Below, piece by piece: positions 1 through 9,145 of a stretch of DNA of 64,000 bases. The number at the start of each line of letters is the position of its first letter. The stretch's first letter is position 1. The translations under genes and the position numbers were made by a program. Location of the stretch: contig NZ_JASHKN010000004.1 of the NCBI RefSeq assembly GCF_030056735.1, positions 27,402-91,401 on the forward strand. Reading direction: 5' to 3'. The DNA comes from Rhodococcus sp. IEGM 1409. Lineage in GTDB: Bacteria; Actinomycetota; Actinomycetes; Mycobacteriales; Mycobacteriaceae. The notes below the pieces were generated by a model. The model had not been told where the DNA came from and made no database searches. It saw only the letters and a program-made list of their open reading frames with translations.

Positions 1-1076
1 CTGCTGCGCGGCCGCCCGTACGAGGGAACCGTGGCCGGATCCGCTTTGTCCGCCGAGATGCGGATCGGGCTGGTGGCGAGGTGCCAGGTCAGGTTGGTGA
101 CCGGACCGCTCTCGTCGTCGGTGTTCTGAGCCGCAAGCCACTCTCGCATCTGCTCCATCCGAGTGGCACGAGCCGGCCAGAACTCCTGAACCGTCGCGTT
201 GAACTCGGCGCCGAGGACGACGGCAAAACCTAGGAAGAACGTGAAGAGCAGAAATGCGATCGGCGTTGCCAACGCGCCGTACGTGTAGCCGGTACTGGTG
301 ACGAAACCCAGGTACCAGCGCAACCCGGTGCTGGCGGCCATGAAGAACACACCGGCAACCAGCGCGCCCGCGAGGAGTCGATGCCACGGCAGTGACTTCG
401 GCAGAGCGACCTTGTAGAGCGTCGTGAGGCCGATGATCACCAGCAGGCCGACAGCGGGGTAGTAGAAGGTGTCGACCAGATTCGATCCGACTTCGTACCA
501 GGAGGCGGGCAGTGCTCGCCCGACGAGCGTCGGTCCGAGAGCTACCAGCGGCAGGATGAACACCGCCATCACCAGGAACATCACGTAGAGCAGCAGGGCG
601 AAGATGCGCTGCCAGATGGGATTGCGTGCATCCTGCTGACCGTGTGCTTCCACGATCGAGTCGACGAACGTACTGATCGCCGACGATCCCGCCCACAGGG
701 AGAGCAGGAAGCCGACCGAGATGATTTCCGGTCGTCCGCGCTGCAGGACGTCCGTGACGGTCGGACGGATGATCTGGTCGACGACGCTTTCGCTGAAGAT
801 CGTTCCGCTGAAGGTGACGATCTTGGATTCGATGATCTCGACGGTGTTGGGTCCGAACCATCCACCGATGTAGCCGATCATTCCGAGAAGGCCGAGCAGC
901 AGGGGAGCGAGTGACAGCGTTTGCCAGAACGCGGCCGTAGCCGCCTTTCCGAAGATGGAATCGTCCCAGGCCTTGCTCAGCGTGCGACCGATCAACTGCC
1001 CGGTGCGGCGTAGCGGATGCCATCTGCGGTGGTGCAGATCACTTCCGCTCGACTTCTCGCCTCGCGCTTCACTCAT
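1..1076 (-). CDS. YihY/virulence factor BrkB family membrane protein (partial)
   Basis: The gene reads leftwards from ATG at 1074-1076 and runs off the left window edge, so the C-terminus is missing; about 358 codons are visible. A GGAGA ribosome site lies six bases before the ATG. The protein has a short polar N-terminus, then several hydrophobic segments (for example around residues 45-65, 110-150, 165-190, 215-240, 255-275), the pattern of the BrkB/YihY family of multi-pass membrane proteins whose biochemical role is unsettled. The visible end is a hydrophilic cytoplasmic-type tail. It is divergent from the helicase gene at 1333. Family assignment is by overall pattern and remembered family motifs. 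Confidence 0.85.
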   Translation of the reverse strand, partial: MSEARGEKSSGSDLHHRRWHPLRRTGQLIGRTLSKAWDDSIFGKAATAAFWQTLSLAPLLLGLLGMIGYIGGWFGPNTVEIIESKIVTFSGTIFSESVVDQIIRPTVTDVLQRGRPEIISVGFLLSLWAGSSAISTFVDSIVEAHGQQDARNPIWQRIFALLLYVMFLVMAVFILPLVALGPTLVGRALPASWYEVGSNLVDTFYYPAVGLLVIIGLTTLYKVALPKSLPWHRLLAGALVAGVFFMAASTGLRWYLGFVTSTGYTYGALATPIAFLLFTFFLGFAVVLGAEFNATVQEFWPARATRMEQMREWLAAQNTDDESGPVTNLTWHLATSPIRISADKADPATVPSYGRPRS

Positions 1077-1332
1077 GATGTCTCCAGCATCCCTGACGAC
1101 ACACCCGGTTGCCCAACCATGGCGCCGACGTGTCGCACATTTCTGAGACAATTCGCGTGCAGGTCGGCAGGATGCGAGAGCAGTGAAACCTCGCCGGCCG
1201 GAGTGAGAACGGCCATGAGTACGCGCTTCGAGTGCGGCTTTCGTCGGTGGCGGCGGCTAGGCTCGTCGCCGGACATTGATGAAAATTCGAGGAGCGCGAG
1301 ACAACAGTGCGATTCCAGTGGAGGCGCGGCCT

Positions 1333-3111
1333 ATGACGTCTGAGACCGTGGCAGCCGAATTCGGCAATTCGACCGAACCCGCCGGAGCCCAATCCGCGGG
1401 AACGCAGCCTGGCGCCCCTACCGGTTCCCTTCGTGCATGGCAGCGCCGTGCACTGACCAAATACCTTTCCAGTAGTCCCCGTGACTTTCTGGCGGTCGCA
1501 ACGCCAGGAGCAGGTAAGACCACCTTCGCTCTGCGGGTAGCTTCGGAATTGCTCCGTGACCGGACCGTCGACCAGATCACCGTCGTGGCTCCGACCGAAC
1601 ACCTCAAGCATCAGTGGGCCGAGTCCGCTCAGCGCTCCGGCCTGGCTTTGGACTCCCGGTTCTCCAACTCGACCGGCCAGACCTCGAGTGACTATCACGG
1701 AGTCGTGCTGACCTACGCCCAGGTTGCTTCGCACCCGTCGAAGCACCGTGTGCGCACCGAGGGCCGCAAGACGCTGGTCATCCTCGACGAGATCCACCAC
1801 GGCGGTGACGCCAAAAGCTGGGGCGACGCCATTCGTGAGGCTTTCGGCGATGCGACCAGGCGGCTCGCGCTGACCGGAACTCCGTTCCGCAGTGACGACA
1901 GTGCCATTCCTTTTGTCGAATACGAGCCGGACAAGGAAGGTCTGCTCCGCTCGAAAGCCGATCACTCCTACGGATATTCGGATGCGCTCAAGGACGGTGT
2001 GGTTCGACCCGTCGTGTTTCTCGCATACTCGGGCGAGGCGCGGTGGCGCAACAACGCGGGCGAGGAATTCACCGCCCGGCTCGGCGAGCCGCTGAGCGCC
2101 GAGCAGACGACTCGGGCCTGGCGGACGGCCTTGGACCCTGCCGGGGACTGGATTCCTGCCGTGCTGCACGCAGCAGACACCCGTTTGGCGCAGCTGCGCA
2201 GTACCGGTATGCCCGATGCCGGCGGACTTGTCATCGCGACCGACCAGACAGTGGCCCGCGAGTATGCGAAGGCGCTCGCCGCGATCACCGGCGAACAGCC
2301 GGCCGTCGTGCTGTCCGACGACCCCACCGCGTCCAAGCGAATCGCCGAATTCGGTGCAAGCGACCAGAAATGGATGGTCGCGGTCCGGATGGTGTCCGAG
2401 GGCGTCGACGTTCCCCGTCTGGCGGTCGGTGTGTACGCGACCAGCGCGTCGACCCCGCTGTACTTCGCTCAGGCGATCGGGCGCTTCGTGCGTTCGCGTC
2501 GCAAGGGCGAGACTGCCAGCGTCTTCCTGCCTTCGGTGCCGGTGCTCCTCGACCTTGCCGCACAGCTCGAGGCTCAGCGTGACCACGTACTCGGGAAGCC
2601 GCATCGTGAGAAGGACGGCCTCGAAGACGACCTGCTCGCCGATGCGAACAAGCAGAAGGACGAACTGGGCGAGGAGGAGAAGGCGTTCACGTCCCTGGGC
2701 GCCGACGCCGAGCTGGACCAGGTGATCTACGACGGATCATCCTTCGGTACCGCGACATTCGCCGGAAGTGACGAGGAAGCCGACTACCTCGGACTCCCCG
2801 GCCTCCTCGACGCCGATCAGATGCGGGCGCTGCTGCGTCAGCGTCAGCAGACGCAGGTCGAGGCCAACTCGGCCAAGGCCGCCGCCCCGCAACCTACAGC
2901 GGCTGTCGTATCCGATCGAGCAGCGACGGCAGATCAACTCGGTGCGCTCCGCAAGGAGTTGAACGGGTTGGTGGCGATGAACGTTCACCGCACCGGTAAG
3001 CCGCACGGCATCATTCACGCGGAACTGCGCCGGGTGTGCGGCGGCCCGCCGACGGCCATCGCGACCGTCGATCAGCTGACCGAGCGCATCGCGATCCTAC
3101 GCAGCTGGTAG
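1333..3111 (+). CDS. DEAD/DEAH-box superfamily II helicase
   Basis: About 592 residues. Walker A (PGAGKT) lies near residue 60, the Walker B/DEAH-type motif reads DEIHH near 150, motif III-like LTGTPF follows near 180, and the C-terminal RecA-like domain has SEGVDVP and QAIGRFVRS (motifs V and VI). This is a DNA/RNA-stimulated ATPase of the SF2 restriction-helicase type (related to UvrB/Hef-like helicases); its substrate is not evident. The ATG at 1333 is chosen because GTGGAGG precedes it at good spacing; in-frame TTG 1276 and ATG 1279 upstream lack a ribosome site. The C-terminal ~130 residues are charged and fit no family I can name. A strong hairpin follows the stop. Confidence 0.9.
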   Translation: MTSETVAAEFGNSTEPAGAQSAGTQPGAPTGSLRAWQRRALTKYLSSSPRDFLAVATPGAGKTTFALRVASELLRDRTVDQITVVAPTEHLKHQWAESAQRSGLALDSRFSNSTGQTSSDYHGVVLTYAQVASHPSKHRVRTEGRKTLVILDEIHHGGDAKSWGDAIREAFGDATRRLALTGTPFRSDDSAIPFVEYEPDKEGLLRSKADHSYGYSDALKDGVVRPVVFLAYSGEARWRNNAGEEFTARLGEPLSAEQTTRAWRTALDPAGDWIPAVLHAADTRLAQLRSTGMPDAGGLVIATDQTVAREYAKALAAITGEQPAVVLSDDPTASKRIAEFGASDQKWMVAVRMVSEGVDVPRLAVGVYATSASTPLYFAQAIGRFVRSRRKGETASVFLPSVPVLLDLAAQLEAQRDHVLGKPHREKDGLEDDLLADANKQKDELGEEEKAFTSLGADAELDQVIYDGSSFGTATFAGSDEEADYLGLPGLLDADQMRALLRQRQQTQVEANSAKAAAPQPTAAVVSDRAATADQLGALRKELNGLVAMNVHRTGKPHGIIHAELRRVCGGPPTAIATVDQLTERIAILRSW

Positions 3112-3137
3112 CAGCTGATAACCGGCCCCGGAACGGC

Positions 3138-3174
3138 AGAACGGGCGATCACAGTGATTGTGATCGCCCGTTCT
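3138..3174. terminator. Perfect 16-bp hairpin after helicase gene
   Basis: Arms 3138-3153 and 3159-3174 are perfect inverted repeats with a five-base loop (GTGAT). There is no U-tract on either strand, as is common in high-GC actinobacteria. The site sits between the helicase stop (+) and the stop of the small gene on the other strand, so it probably terminates both. Confidence 0.75.
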
Positions 3175-3220
3175 GGCGTTCATGGCGCGCCTCGTGAAGA
3201 GGCCACCCCCGGCTGACAGG

Positions 3221-3412
3221 TCAGATTGCGGGTTCGCTGTCGGAGACGACGGCATTCATCTCGCGAAGTCGATCCGCGTGTTCGGTTGCGTGGTGTCCGC
3301 AGAAGAGAAGCTCGCCGCCGGTGGGAAGCACGGCGCGTACGCGTGCTCCGGCACCGCACCGGTCGCACCGGTCGGCAGCGGTCAACTGTGGGCTGGTCAG
3401 TGTTCCGGGCAT
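3221..3412 (-). CDS. Small zinc-ribbon-like protein (DUF7455 type)
   Basis: A 63-residue protein with a CDRCGAGA knuckle followed by a second FCGHH half, i.e. a Cys2/Cys-His arrangement that could bind one zinc ion. It resembles the actinobacterial DUF7455 family (short proteins encoded near sigA/sigB in mycobacteria); function unknown. The ATG at 3412 is preferred because GGAGGAG is directly upstream; an in-frame ATG at 3439 would add nine residues but has no ribosome site. Convergent with the helicase gene. Nothing in it suggests a catalytic role. Confidence 0.8.
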   Translation of the reverse strand: MPGTLTSPQLTAADRCDRCGAGARVRAVLPTGGELLFCGHHATEHADRLREMNAVVSDSEPAI

Positions 3413-3646
3413 GACTCCTCCGTACTGGCTTTGCGGCATTCGGGCCGCGTGCCTGGGGCCTGGTCCGCCGCGTCGGAATGGCGCGGTAGATCCACTCTTA
3501 CAGACGTTTGGGGTTTACGGGTTGTTCCCGAAGCCGTTTCTTAGTGTTGTGTCTCACTGGAAATGCGCTGGGCAGGCATTCTTCGGTGAAGATTGTTCGC
3601 TGACAGCTGATTCGAATCGCCGACGTCAGCCCGATATTCTGGGCTG

Positions 3647-4024
3647 ATGAACCCGGGACGCGAACCACGTATCGACGAGAGCGTTGAGTTGCTCCACATG
3701 TGCACGCGCGAGGAATGGGCGCGGGCACAACAGATCGGTGAACGCATCCCCGACGGATTCGAGGCCGAGGGATTTGTCCACATGTCGACTCCGGCGCAAG
3801 TACATCTTCCGGCGAATCGGATCTTTGCCGGCCGCGACGACATAGTCCTTCTCACGATCGATCCGGCCTTGCTCAGCGGTCAGGTGAAGTACGAACCCGG
3901 TGTTCCCTCGGACCCGGAATCGATGCGATTCCCGCATCTGTACGCCCCGATTCCGGTCGCTGCCGTCAGCGCTGTCGTCGAGTACTTTCCGGACGACAAC
4001 GGCGTGTTTCCGCCGGTTCGGTAG
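3647..4024 (+). CDS. DUF952 domain-containing protein
   Basis: A 125-residue protein matching the DUF952 pattern: an N-terminal HMCTREEWARAQ-like segment, the central EGFVHMSTPAQV motif near residue 45, a VLLTIDP strand and the late RFPHLYAPIP motif. The family is a compact alpha/beta fold resembling ADP-ribosyltransferase-like proteins, of unknown function. Monocistronic by spacing; the next gene starts 86 bases downstream with its own candidate promoter. Confidence 0.85.
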   Translation: MNPGREPRIDESVELLHMCTREEWARAQQIGERIPDGFEAEGFVHMSTPAQVHLPANRIFAGRDDIVLLTIDPALLSGQVKYEPGVPSDPESMRFPHLYAPIPVAAVSAVVEYFPDDNGVFPPVR

Positions 4025-4098
4025 GTCGCCGGTACGCCCACCGCGAACGGCGCCCAGCGGATTGCGGCCCTCACGCGATGCAGGTCGCCGATCGGCGC

Positions 4099-4104
4099 TA
4101 CCGT
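4099..4104 (+). promoter_or_regulatory. Candidate -10 box (TACCGT) of a leaderless transcript
   Basis: TACCGT fits the actinobacterial TANNNT -10 consensus and lies exactly six bases before ATG 4111, so transcription would begin at or next to the start codon. There is no Shine-Dalgarno sequence in front of that ATG, which agrees with leaderless translation. No convincing -35 is seen. Confidence 0.4.
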
Positions 4105-4110
4105 TGGTAT

Positions 4111-4593
4111 ATGAACGTAGAAGTCACCCCACTGCCGGGGATCGGGACGCGCAAGGATTTTGTTCTGTCTTCCGGTCGTCGCGTGGGTGTCGTCACCCAT
4201 CGGGACGGTCATACCGATCTCATCGTGTCCAAGGCAGACGACCCTGACGCGTGTGCTGCCTCGCTGCCTCTGACCACCGAGGAAGCGGCAGCGCTCAGCA
4301 ATCTCCTGGGTGCCCCACAGCTCGTTGCCCAGCTCGAAGAAGAGCACCGCGACCTTCCGGGAATTCGAACCAAACAGCTCTACATCAAGGACGGTTCGCG
4401 CTACGACGGGCAGACCCTCGGGGACACCGGCATGCGCACTCGTACCGGAGTCTCCATCGTCGCCGTCATGCGCGCAGGACAGGTGAGCCCGTCCCCGAAC
4501 CCCGACTTCACCTTCACCGGGGGAGATCTTCTCGTAGCAGTCGGAACGCCGGACGGTTTGGCTGCAGCGGCAAAAATCTTGGCCAACGGCTGA
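4111..4593 (+). CDS. Cation:proton antiporter regulatory subunit (TrkA-C/RCK_C domain, KhtT-like)
   Basis: 160 residues. The C-terminal ~75 residues form an RCK_C (TrkA-C) domain, recognisable by the segment with RTGVSIVAVMRAG followed by FTFTGGDLLVAVGTPDGL. The N-terminal half is soluble. Proteins of this shape (KhtT) bind and gate a partner KhtU-type K+(Na+)/H+ antiporter, and the next gene, seven bases downstream, is exactly such an antiporter. The pair should therefore be one transport unit at the cytoplasmic membrane. ATG 4111 is chosen over an in-frame upstream ATG at 4078 because homologues begin here and a -10-like box lies right in front. Confidence 0.85.
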   Translation: MNVEVTPLPGIGTRKDFVLSSGRRVGVVTHRDGHTDLIVSKADDPDACAASLPLTTEEAAALSNLLGAPQLVAQLEEEHRDLPGIRTKQLYIKDGSRYDGQTLGDTGMRTRTGVSIVAVMRAGQVSPSPNPDFTFTGGDLLVAVGTPDGLAAAAKILANG

Positions 4594-4600
4594 CTGGCGC

Positions 4601-5773
4601 GTGGACACAACCACCCTTGCACTGATCGAACTCGGCGCGGTCTTCTTCGCGCTCGGACTGCTCGGACGGCTGGCTGCTCGCGTCGGGATGTCGCCGATCC
4701 CGTTCTATCTGATCGGCGGCCTGTGCTTCGGGCAGGGCGGTTTCATCCAGCTCGGAGACATCGGCGAGTTCTCCCATCTGGCCAGTGAGATCGGGATCGT
4801 CCTGCTCTTGTTGCTGTTGGGGCTCGAATACACAGCGGCCGAGCTCGTGACCGGTCTCAAACGCTCACGAGTAGCGGGCATCGTCGACATCGTCCTCAAC
4901 GCGACTCCCGGAGCGGTCGTCGGCTTGATTCTCGGCTGGGGTGTTGTGGGGGCGACGGTCATGGCCGGCGTCACCTACATCTCGTCGTCGGGCATCATCG
5001 CCAAGGTGCTCAGCGACCTGGGGCGCCTCGGTAACCGCGAAACGCCAGTCGTCCTGTCGATTCTGGTTTTCGAAGATCTGGCGATGGCGCTGTACTTGCC
5101 GATTCTGACCGCAATGCTCGCCGGCGTCAGCTTCCTGGGTGGGCTCGAAGCGGTCGGCATCTCGTTGTTGGTCATCACCGTGGTTCTGGTTGTGGCCCTG
5201 CGGTACGGACGGTACGTTTCTGCGCTCCTCGACAGCCCGGACAGTGAGACGCTGCTGCTCAAGCTGCTCGGTGCCGCGCTGTTGGTTGCCGGCATCAGCT
5301 CGGCGATGCAGGTGTCTGCCGCTGTGGGTGCCTTCCTCCTCGGAATCGCGATCTCGGGTTCGACCGCGCACAACGCCAGCCGCGTACTCGAGCCACTTCG
5401 AGATCTGTTTGCCGCGATGTTCTTCGTGGTCTTCGGTCTCAACACCGATCCCAGTTCCATTCCACCGGTCCTCGGGTGGGCCGCGATCCTGGCCGTCGTC
5501 ACCGCGATCACGAAGCTGATCACCGGCGCATGGGCAGCCAGACGTCAGGGTGTCGCGCGAATGGGCCAAGCGCGCGCCGGTGCTGCTCTGATCGCCCGCG
5601 GAGAGTTCTCCATCATCATCGCCGGGCTCGCAGTGTCCGCCGGTGCGGTCGACGCCGAATTGGCGGCATTGGCAACGGCTTACGTACTCCTGATGGCGGT
5701 GATCGGTCCGGTGGCGGCAAGAGTTATCGAACCGGTTGCCTCGTTGTACATCAAGGTTCGTACGAAGTCCTGA
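4601..5773 (+). CDS. CPA2-family cation:proton antiporter (KhtU/Kef type)
   Basis: 390 residues with about 12 hydrophobic segments spread over the whole length, beginning at residue 5. The sequence SEIGIVLLLLLLGLEY near residue 60 and SSSGIIAKVLSDL near 125 are typical of the monovalent cation:proton antiporter-2 family, and RGEFSIIIAGLA near 330 is the conserved late helix motif. It likely exchanges K+ or Na+ for protons at the cytoplasmic membrane. GTG 4601 follows the stop of the RCK_C subunit gene by seven bases, so the two are co-transcribed and probably form one complex. There is no fused RCK_N domain, consistent with the separate regulatory subunit. Confidence 0.88.
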   Translation: MDTTTLALIELGAVFFALGLLGRLAARVGMSPIPFYLIGGLCFGQGGFIQLGDIGEFSHLASEIGIVLLLLLLGLEYTAAELVTGLKRSRVAGIVDIVLNATPGAVVGLILGWGVVGATVMAGVTYISSSGIIAKVLSDLGRLGNRETPVVLSILVFEDLAMALYLPILTAMLAGVSFLGGLEAVGISLLVITVVLVVALRYGRYVSALLDSPDSETLLLKLLGAALLVAGISSAMQVSAAVGAFLLGIAISGSTAHNASRVLEPLRDLFAAMFFVVFGLNTDPSSIPPVLGWAAILAVVTAITKLITGAWAARRQGVARMGQARAGAALIARGEFSIIIAGLAVSAGAVDAELAALATAYVLLMAVIGPVAARVIEPVASLYIKVRTKS

Positions 5774-5794
5774 TTGCGGTCCTATTCTGTCCGG

Positions 5795-6604
5795 ATGTCG
5801 AACAGAATTGCCCGCCCGGCCGCGACACTCCTGTGCGCGGCGATCCTCGCGTGTGCTCCGGTCCCGGCGCTCGCCGGTGGAATTCCCGCACTCGAACAGG
5901 CCGGACCCGCAGCAGCGCAGGCTACCGCGGACCGATCGCTGCACCTAGAGGGAGCGTCGAACGCGCGTGACATCGGCGGCTACCTCACCGAGGACGGGCA
6001 CACGGTTCGGTGGGGGAAGGTGTTTCGCTCGAACGCCCTCGACAAGCTGACACCGTCGGATCTGTCGTCGTTGAGCGAACGCGGAGTGAAATCGGTGGAC
6101 GACTTCCGCACCGTCGTCGAACGCACGCTCGCGCAGGACCGCATTCCGAACGGGGCACGAAGCAACTGGTTCGACGTCATCGGAACCAATCCGGCCAACC
6201 TCCCGGCTCTGGTGGACATGCCCACTATGTACGCGTTGATGGTGACCGATCCGGGGGCGAGCCGCGCATTCCACGACGCGCTCGCGAACGTCGCGAACAT
6301 CGACGGTGCAGTCCTCTACCACTGCTCGGCGGGCAAGGACCGGACCGGCTGGATGACCGCGGTACTCCTGACACTCCTCGGCGTGAGCCGCGCGGACGTG
6401 AACGCCGACTACATGCTCAGCAACCAGTATCTCAGCGGACCTCGTACGGGGAGTGCGTTCATCGACGGCGTCGAACAGTCTTGGCTGGACACGTCTTTCG
6501 CCACGGTGGATCGGGTGTACGGCAACTTCGACAACTACGTCCGGGAGGGCCTGCAGTTGAGCGAGGGCGATATCGCGCGCCTCGCGGACACACTCTTGGT
6601 CTGA
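5795..6604 (+). CDS. Exported tyrosine phosphatase (Y_phosphatase3 family)
   Basis: 269 residues. The N-terminus is a signal peptide: MSNRIARPAATLL, a hydrophobic core and an Ala-Leu-Ala cleavage site near residue 28. The catalytic P-loop HCSAGKDRTG (Cys nucleophile, Arg) is near residue 180, and NARDIGGY near residue 57 is the family's N-terminal motif. This is the PtpB/Y_phosphatase3 group of tyrosine (and lipid) phosphatases. The export signal suggests a role in the envelope or outside the cell. ATG 5795 is preferred over TTG 5774 because the signal peptide starts there. It begins 21 bases after the antiporter gene. Confidence 0.9.
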   Translation: MSNRIARPAATLLCAAILACAPVPALAGGIPALEQAGPAAAQATADRSLHLEGASNARDIGGYLTEDGHTVRWGKVFRSNALDKLTPSDLSSLSERGVKSVDDFRTVVERTLAQDRIPNGARSNWFDVIGTNPANLPALVDMPTMYALMVTDPGASRAFHDALANVANIDGAVLYHCSAGKDRTGWMTAVLLTLLGVSRADVNADYMLSNQYLSGPRTGSAFIDGVEQSWLDTSFATVDRVYGNFDNYVREGLQLSEGDIARLADTLLV

Positions 6605-6620
6605 CGCGGTGTGCGCAAAA

Positions 6621-6659
6621 GAGCCGCTCTCCGGAAACCCGGAGAACGGCTCTTTTTTT
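6621..6659. terminator. Bidirectional hairpin terminator between phosphatase gene and sigA
   Basis: Stem arms 6621-6634 and 6639-6652 with one mismatch and an AAAC loop, followed by seven T on the plus strand (6653-6659) and preceded by AAAA (6617-6620), which gives a U-tract on the minus strand. It serves the convergent phosphatase and sigA genes. Confidence 0.85.
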
Positions 6660-6670
6660 GACTGGTGTGA

Positions 6671-8029
6671 CTAGTCGAGGTAGTCGCGCAGAACCTGCGA
6701 ACGCGACGGGTGGCGCAGCTTCGACATCGTCTTCGATTCGATCTGGCGGATACGCTCACGCGTGACGCCGTAGACCTGTCCGATTTCGTCTAAAGTCCTC
6801 GGCTGACCGTCGGTGAGGCCGAAGCGCAGGCGAACCACGCCGGCTTCGCGCTCGGACAGCGTCTCGAGGACCGACTGCAGCTGATCCTGCAGCAAGGTGA
6901 ACGAGACGGCGTCGACTGCGACAACAGCTTCGGAGTCTTCGATGAAGTCACCGAGTTGGCTGTCGCCCTCGTCGCCGATGGTCTGGTCGAGCGAGATGGG
7001 CTCACGCGCGTACTGCTGGATTTCCAGCACCTTCTCCGGCGTGATGTCCATTTCCTTGGCGAGCTCCTCGGGCGTGGGCTCGCGGCCCAGGTCCTGGAGC
7101 AGCTCACGCTGGATACGGCCGAGCTTGTTGATGACCTCGACCATGTGCACCGGGATACGGATGGTGCGGGCCTGGTCGGCCATGGCGCGGGTAATGGCCT
7201 GACGGATCCACCACGTGGCGTAGGTCGAGAACTTGTAACCCTTGGTGTAGTCGAACTTCTCGACTGCACGGATCAGGCCCAGGTTTCCTTCCTGGATGAG
7301 GTCCAGGAATGCCATGCCGCGGCCCGTGTATCGCTTTGCGAGCGAGACGACGAGTCGGAGGTTGGCTTCGAGAAGGTGGTTCTTGGCGCGGTTTCCGTCG
7401 CGGCAGATCCAGCTCATGTCGCGTCGCTGAGCCGCAGGCAGCTTCTCGCCCTTGTCAGCAAGATCCTGCATGATCTGGACGGCGTAGAGGCCGGCCTCGA
7501 TGCGCTTGGCCAGTTCGACTTCCTCTTCGGCGTTGAGGAGTGCGACCTTGCCGATCTGCTTGAGGTAGGCGCGAACCGAGTCGGCGGACGCCGTCAGTTC
7601 GGCGTCCTTGCGTGCCTGACGAAGGGCCTCGGACTCTTCTTCGTCCCAGACGAAGTCGCCGGAAGCCTTGTCCTTGTCGGACGGCTCTGCAGCGGTCTCT
7701 TCGTCTTCGCCGACTGCTACGACCTCGACGACATCGGGCTCGACCTCGGCAAGGTCGCCGTCCGTGATGTCGATGTCTTCCAACTCGACATCGCCGTCTT
7801 CGGCGTCAGGATCGCCGGCCTTCTTGGGGCTGGCCTTCTTTGCTGCTGCCTTCTTGGCGGGAGCTTTCTTGGCCGGAGCCTTCTTTGCTGCTGCCTTCTT
7901 GGCGGGGGCCTTTTTCGCCGGAGCCTTCTTGGCTGCCGGAGCGGTGACGGTGGCCGCCTCCACGGCTGGAGATTGTGGCTCTGACTCTGATGGAGAATCA
8001 GCAGTCTGACGTGTATCGGTGGCTGCCAC
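6671..8029 (-). CDS. sigA: Primary RNA polymerase sigma factor SigA
   Basis: 452 residues. Region 2 contains [17 protein letters not shown] and the -10-recognition segment with [11 protein letters not shown]; region 4 ends with [18 protein letters not shown], the helix-turn-helix for -35 recognition. It directs housekeeping transcription. The N-terminus (about residues 32-70) is a low-complexity lysine/alanine/proline repeat ([12 protein letters not shown] type) followed by an acidic stretch, as in other actinobacterial primary sigma factors. GTG 8029 with AAAGGG upstream is the start. ppgK lies upstream on the same strand, the Rv2703/Rv2702 order. Confidence 0.97.
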   Translation of the reverse strand: MAATDTRQTADSPSESEPQSPAVEAATVTAPAAKKAPAKKAPAKKAAAKKAPAKKAPAKKAAAKKASPKKAGDPDAEDGDVELEDIDITDGDLAEVEPDVVEVVAVGEDEETAAEPSDKDKASGDFVWDEEESEALRQARKDAELTASADSVRAYLKQIGKVALLNAEEEVELAKRIEAGLYAVQIMQDLADKGEKLPAAQRRDMSWICRDGNRAKNHLLEANLRLVVSLAKRYTGRGMAFLDLIQEGNLGLIRAVEKFDYTKGYKFSTYATWWIRQAITRAMADQARTIRIPVHMVEVINKLGRIQRELLQDLGREPTPEELAKEMDITPEKVLEIQQYAREPISLDQTIGDEGDSQLGDFIEDSEAVVAVDAVSFTLLQDQLQSVLETLSEREAGVVRLRFGLTDGQPRTLDEIGQVYGVTRERIRQIESKTMSKLRHPSRSQVLRDYLD

Positions 8030-8127
8030 GTACGCCCTTTCGTGACGGTGTCGTGCGGCGTCACGCCAGAGTGGTAATCCGGCGGAGAGGTCAATGGTTG
8101 TTGGCCGGCGCGCAGCCGGACTTCACC

Positions 8128-8133
8128 ATTGTA
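8128..8133 (-). promoter_or_regulatory. Candidate sigA -10 box (TACAAT)
   Basis: On the minus strand TACAAT fits the TANNNT -10 consensus, about 100 bases before the sigA GTG in the 178-base sigA-ppgK gap. No clear -35 hexamer at 17-18 bases. The rest of this gap shows only GC-rich inverted repeats. Confidence 0.35.
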
Positions 8134-8207
8134 ACGACTCTCAGGAAACTCTTACGTCACGGCGGGCCGTAACAGGTAGATTTTCCGCTTTTCACGTGCG
8201 GGTTTTC

Positions 8208-8975
8208 TCATCCGGCGACGGGTGCCGGCCTGGTCAGTCCGACCGACGCGAGCGCCGCTCCGGCAATTCCCGCAGTGTTGAGAAGGGTGGCAGGGACGAC
8301 CTTCGTGCGGTTGGTCAGATGCGGAATCCACTTCTCGTGCTTGCGGCTGATACCGCCGCCGGCGATGAAGAGATCGGGCCAGAGCAGGTTCTCGAAGGTG
8401 GTCAGAACTCGCGAGACCTCGACGGCCCACTCCTTGTAGCTCCAGTCCTTCTTTTCCTTCACCGACGACGCCGCTCGATGCTCGGCCTCCTTGCCGTCGA
8501 CTTCGAGGTGACCGAACTCCGTGTTGGGCAACAGAACTCCGTTGTGCAGCACGGCCGATCCGATTCCGGTACCGAAGGTCAACAAGATCACGACGCCGGA
8601 GGTATCCTTGCCCGCTCCGAACGAGTCCTCGGCGATTCCGGCAGCGTCGGCATCGTTGAGGACGGTGACCTCGCGCCCGCCCAGGGCCTTGCTGAAGAGT
8701 GCGGCCGCGTCTGTGTCGATCCACGACTTGTCGATGTTCGCGGCACTGCGCGCGACGCCGGCGGTCACAACCGCTGGCAAGGTGATGCCGACCGGACCGG
8801 TCCACTTGGCCTGCTCGACGATTTCGGCGACGGTGCCCGCGATCGCGTCGGGAGTGGAAGGCTGCGGGGTCAGAATCTTGATGCGGTCACCGATCATTTC
8901 CCCGGTGCTCAGGTCGATGGTGCCGCCCTTGACGCCGCTGCCGCCGACATCGATCCCGAAACCTGTGGTTGTCAT
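8208..8975 (-). CDS. ppgK: Polyphosphate glucokinase
   Basis: 255 residues of the ROK kinase fold: GIDVGGSGVKGG (phosphate-binding loop) at residues 5-16, NDADAAGIAE (catalytic Asp region) near 108, and LTFGTGIGSAVLHNG near 130. PpgK phosphorylates glucose using inorganic polyphosphate, and often ATP, in the cytoplasm. ATG 8975 has AGGA upstream; a longer in-frame upstream extension lacks family similarity. Same strand as sigA, divergent from suhB, the conserved actinobacterial arrangement. Confidence 0.95.
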   Translation of the reverse strand: MTTTGFGIDVGGSGVKGGTIDLSTGEMIGDRIKILTPQPSTPDAIAGTVAEIVEQAKWTGPVGITLPAVVTAGVARSAANIDKSWIDTDAAALFSKALGGREVTVLNDADAAGIAEDSFGAGKDTSGVVILLTFGTGIGSAVLHNGVLLPNTEFGHLEVDGKEAEHRAASSVKEKKDWSYKEWAVEVSRVLTTFENLLWPDLFIAGGGISRKHEKWIPHLTNRTKVVPATLLNTAGIAGAALASVGLTRPAPVAG

Positions 8976-9145
8976 CGTCCTGCGCTCCTGAGTGTCGAAT
9001 TCGAGGTCACGATCTACCGCTGCAAACACTAACCCGAACGGGTACCCGGGCGCGTGCTCTCGATCCTGTCCGAGTCGAGGCGTTCGAGTGGTGCGCCTCG
9101 GTGGAGATGTGTTGCGATGGTCCGGTGCGCCCTTCAGAAAGAACG

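Noticed and set aside
1069..2604. Long open frame (511 codons) antisense to the helicase gene
   Set aside because: It is the mirror of strongly biased GC-rich codons in the helicase gene, has no family motif and lies opposite an intact Walker A/DEIH protein.
3138..3174. TCACA-N5-TGTGA as a CRP site
   Set aside because: The half-sites point the wrong way and the 16-bp stem between two stop codons fits a terminator.
4865..5944. 359-codon frame antisense to the antiporter
   Set aside because: Charged low-complexity protein (Arg/Asp/Gln) typical of an antisense shadow; the opposite strand encodes a clear membrane transporter.
7800..7935. Short repeated units in the sigA 5' region as a CRISPR or satellite
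   Set aside because: They are in-frame codons for the Lys/Ala/Pro repeat of the SigA N-terminus; units vary and there are no spacers.
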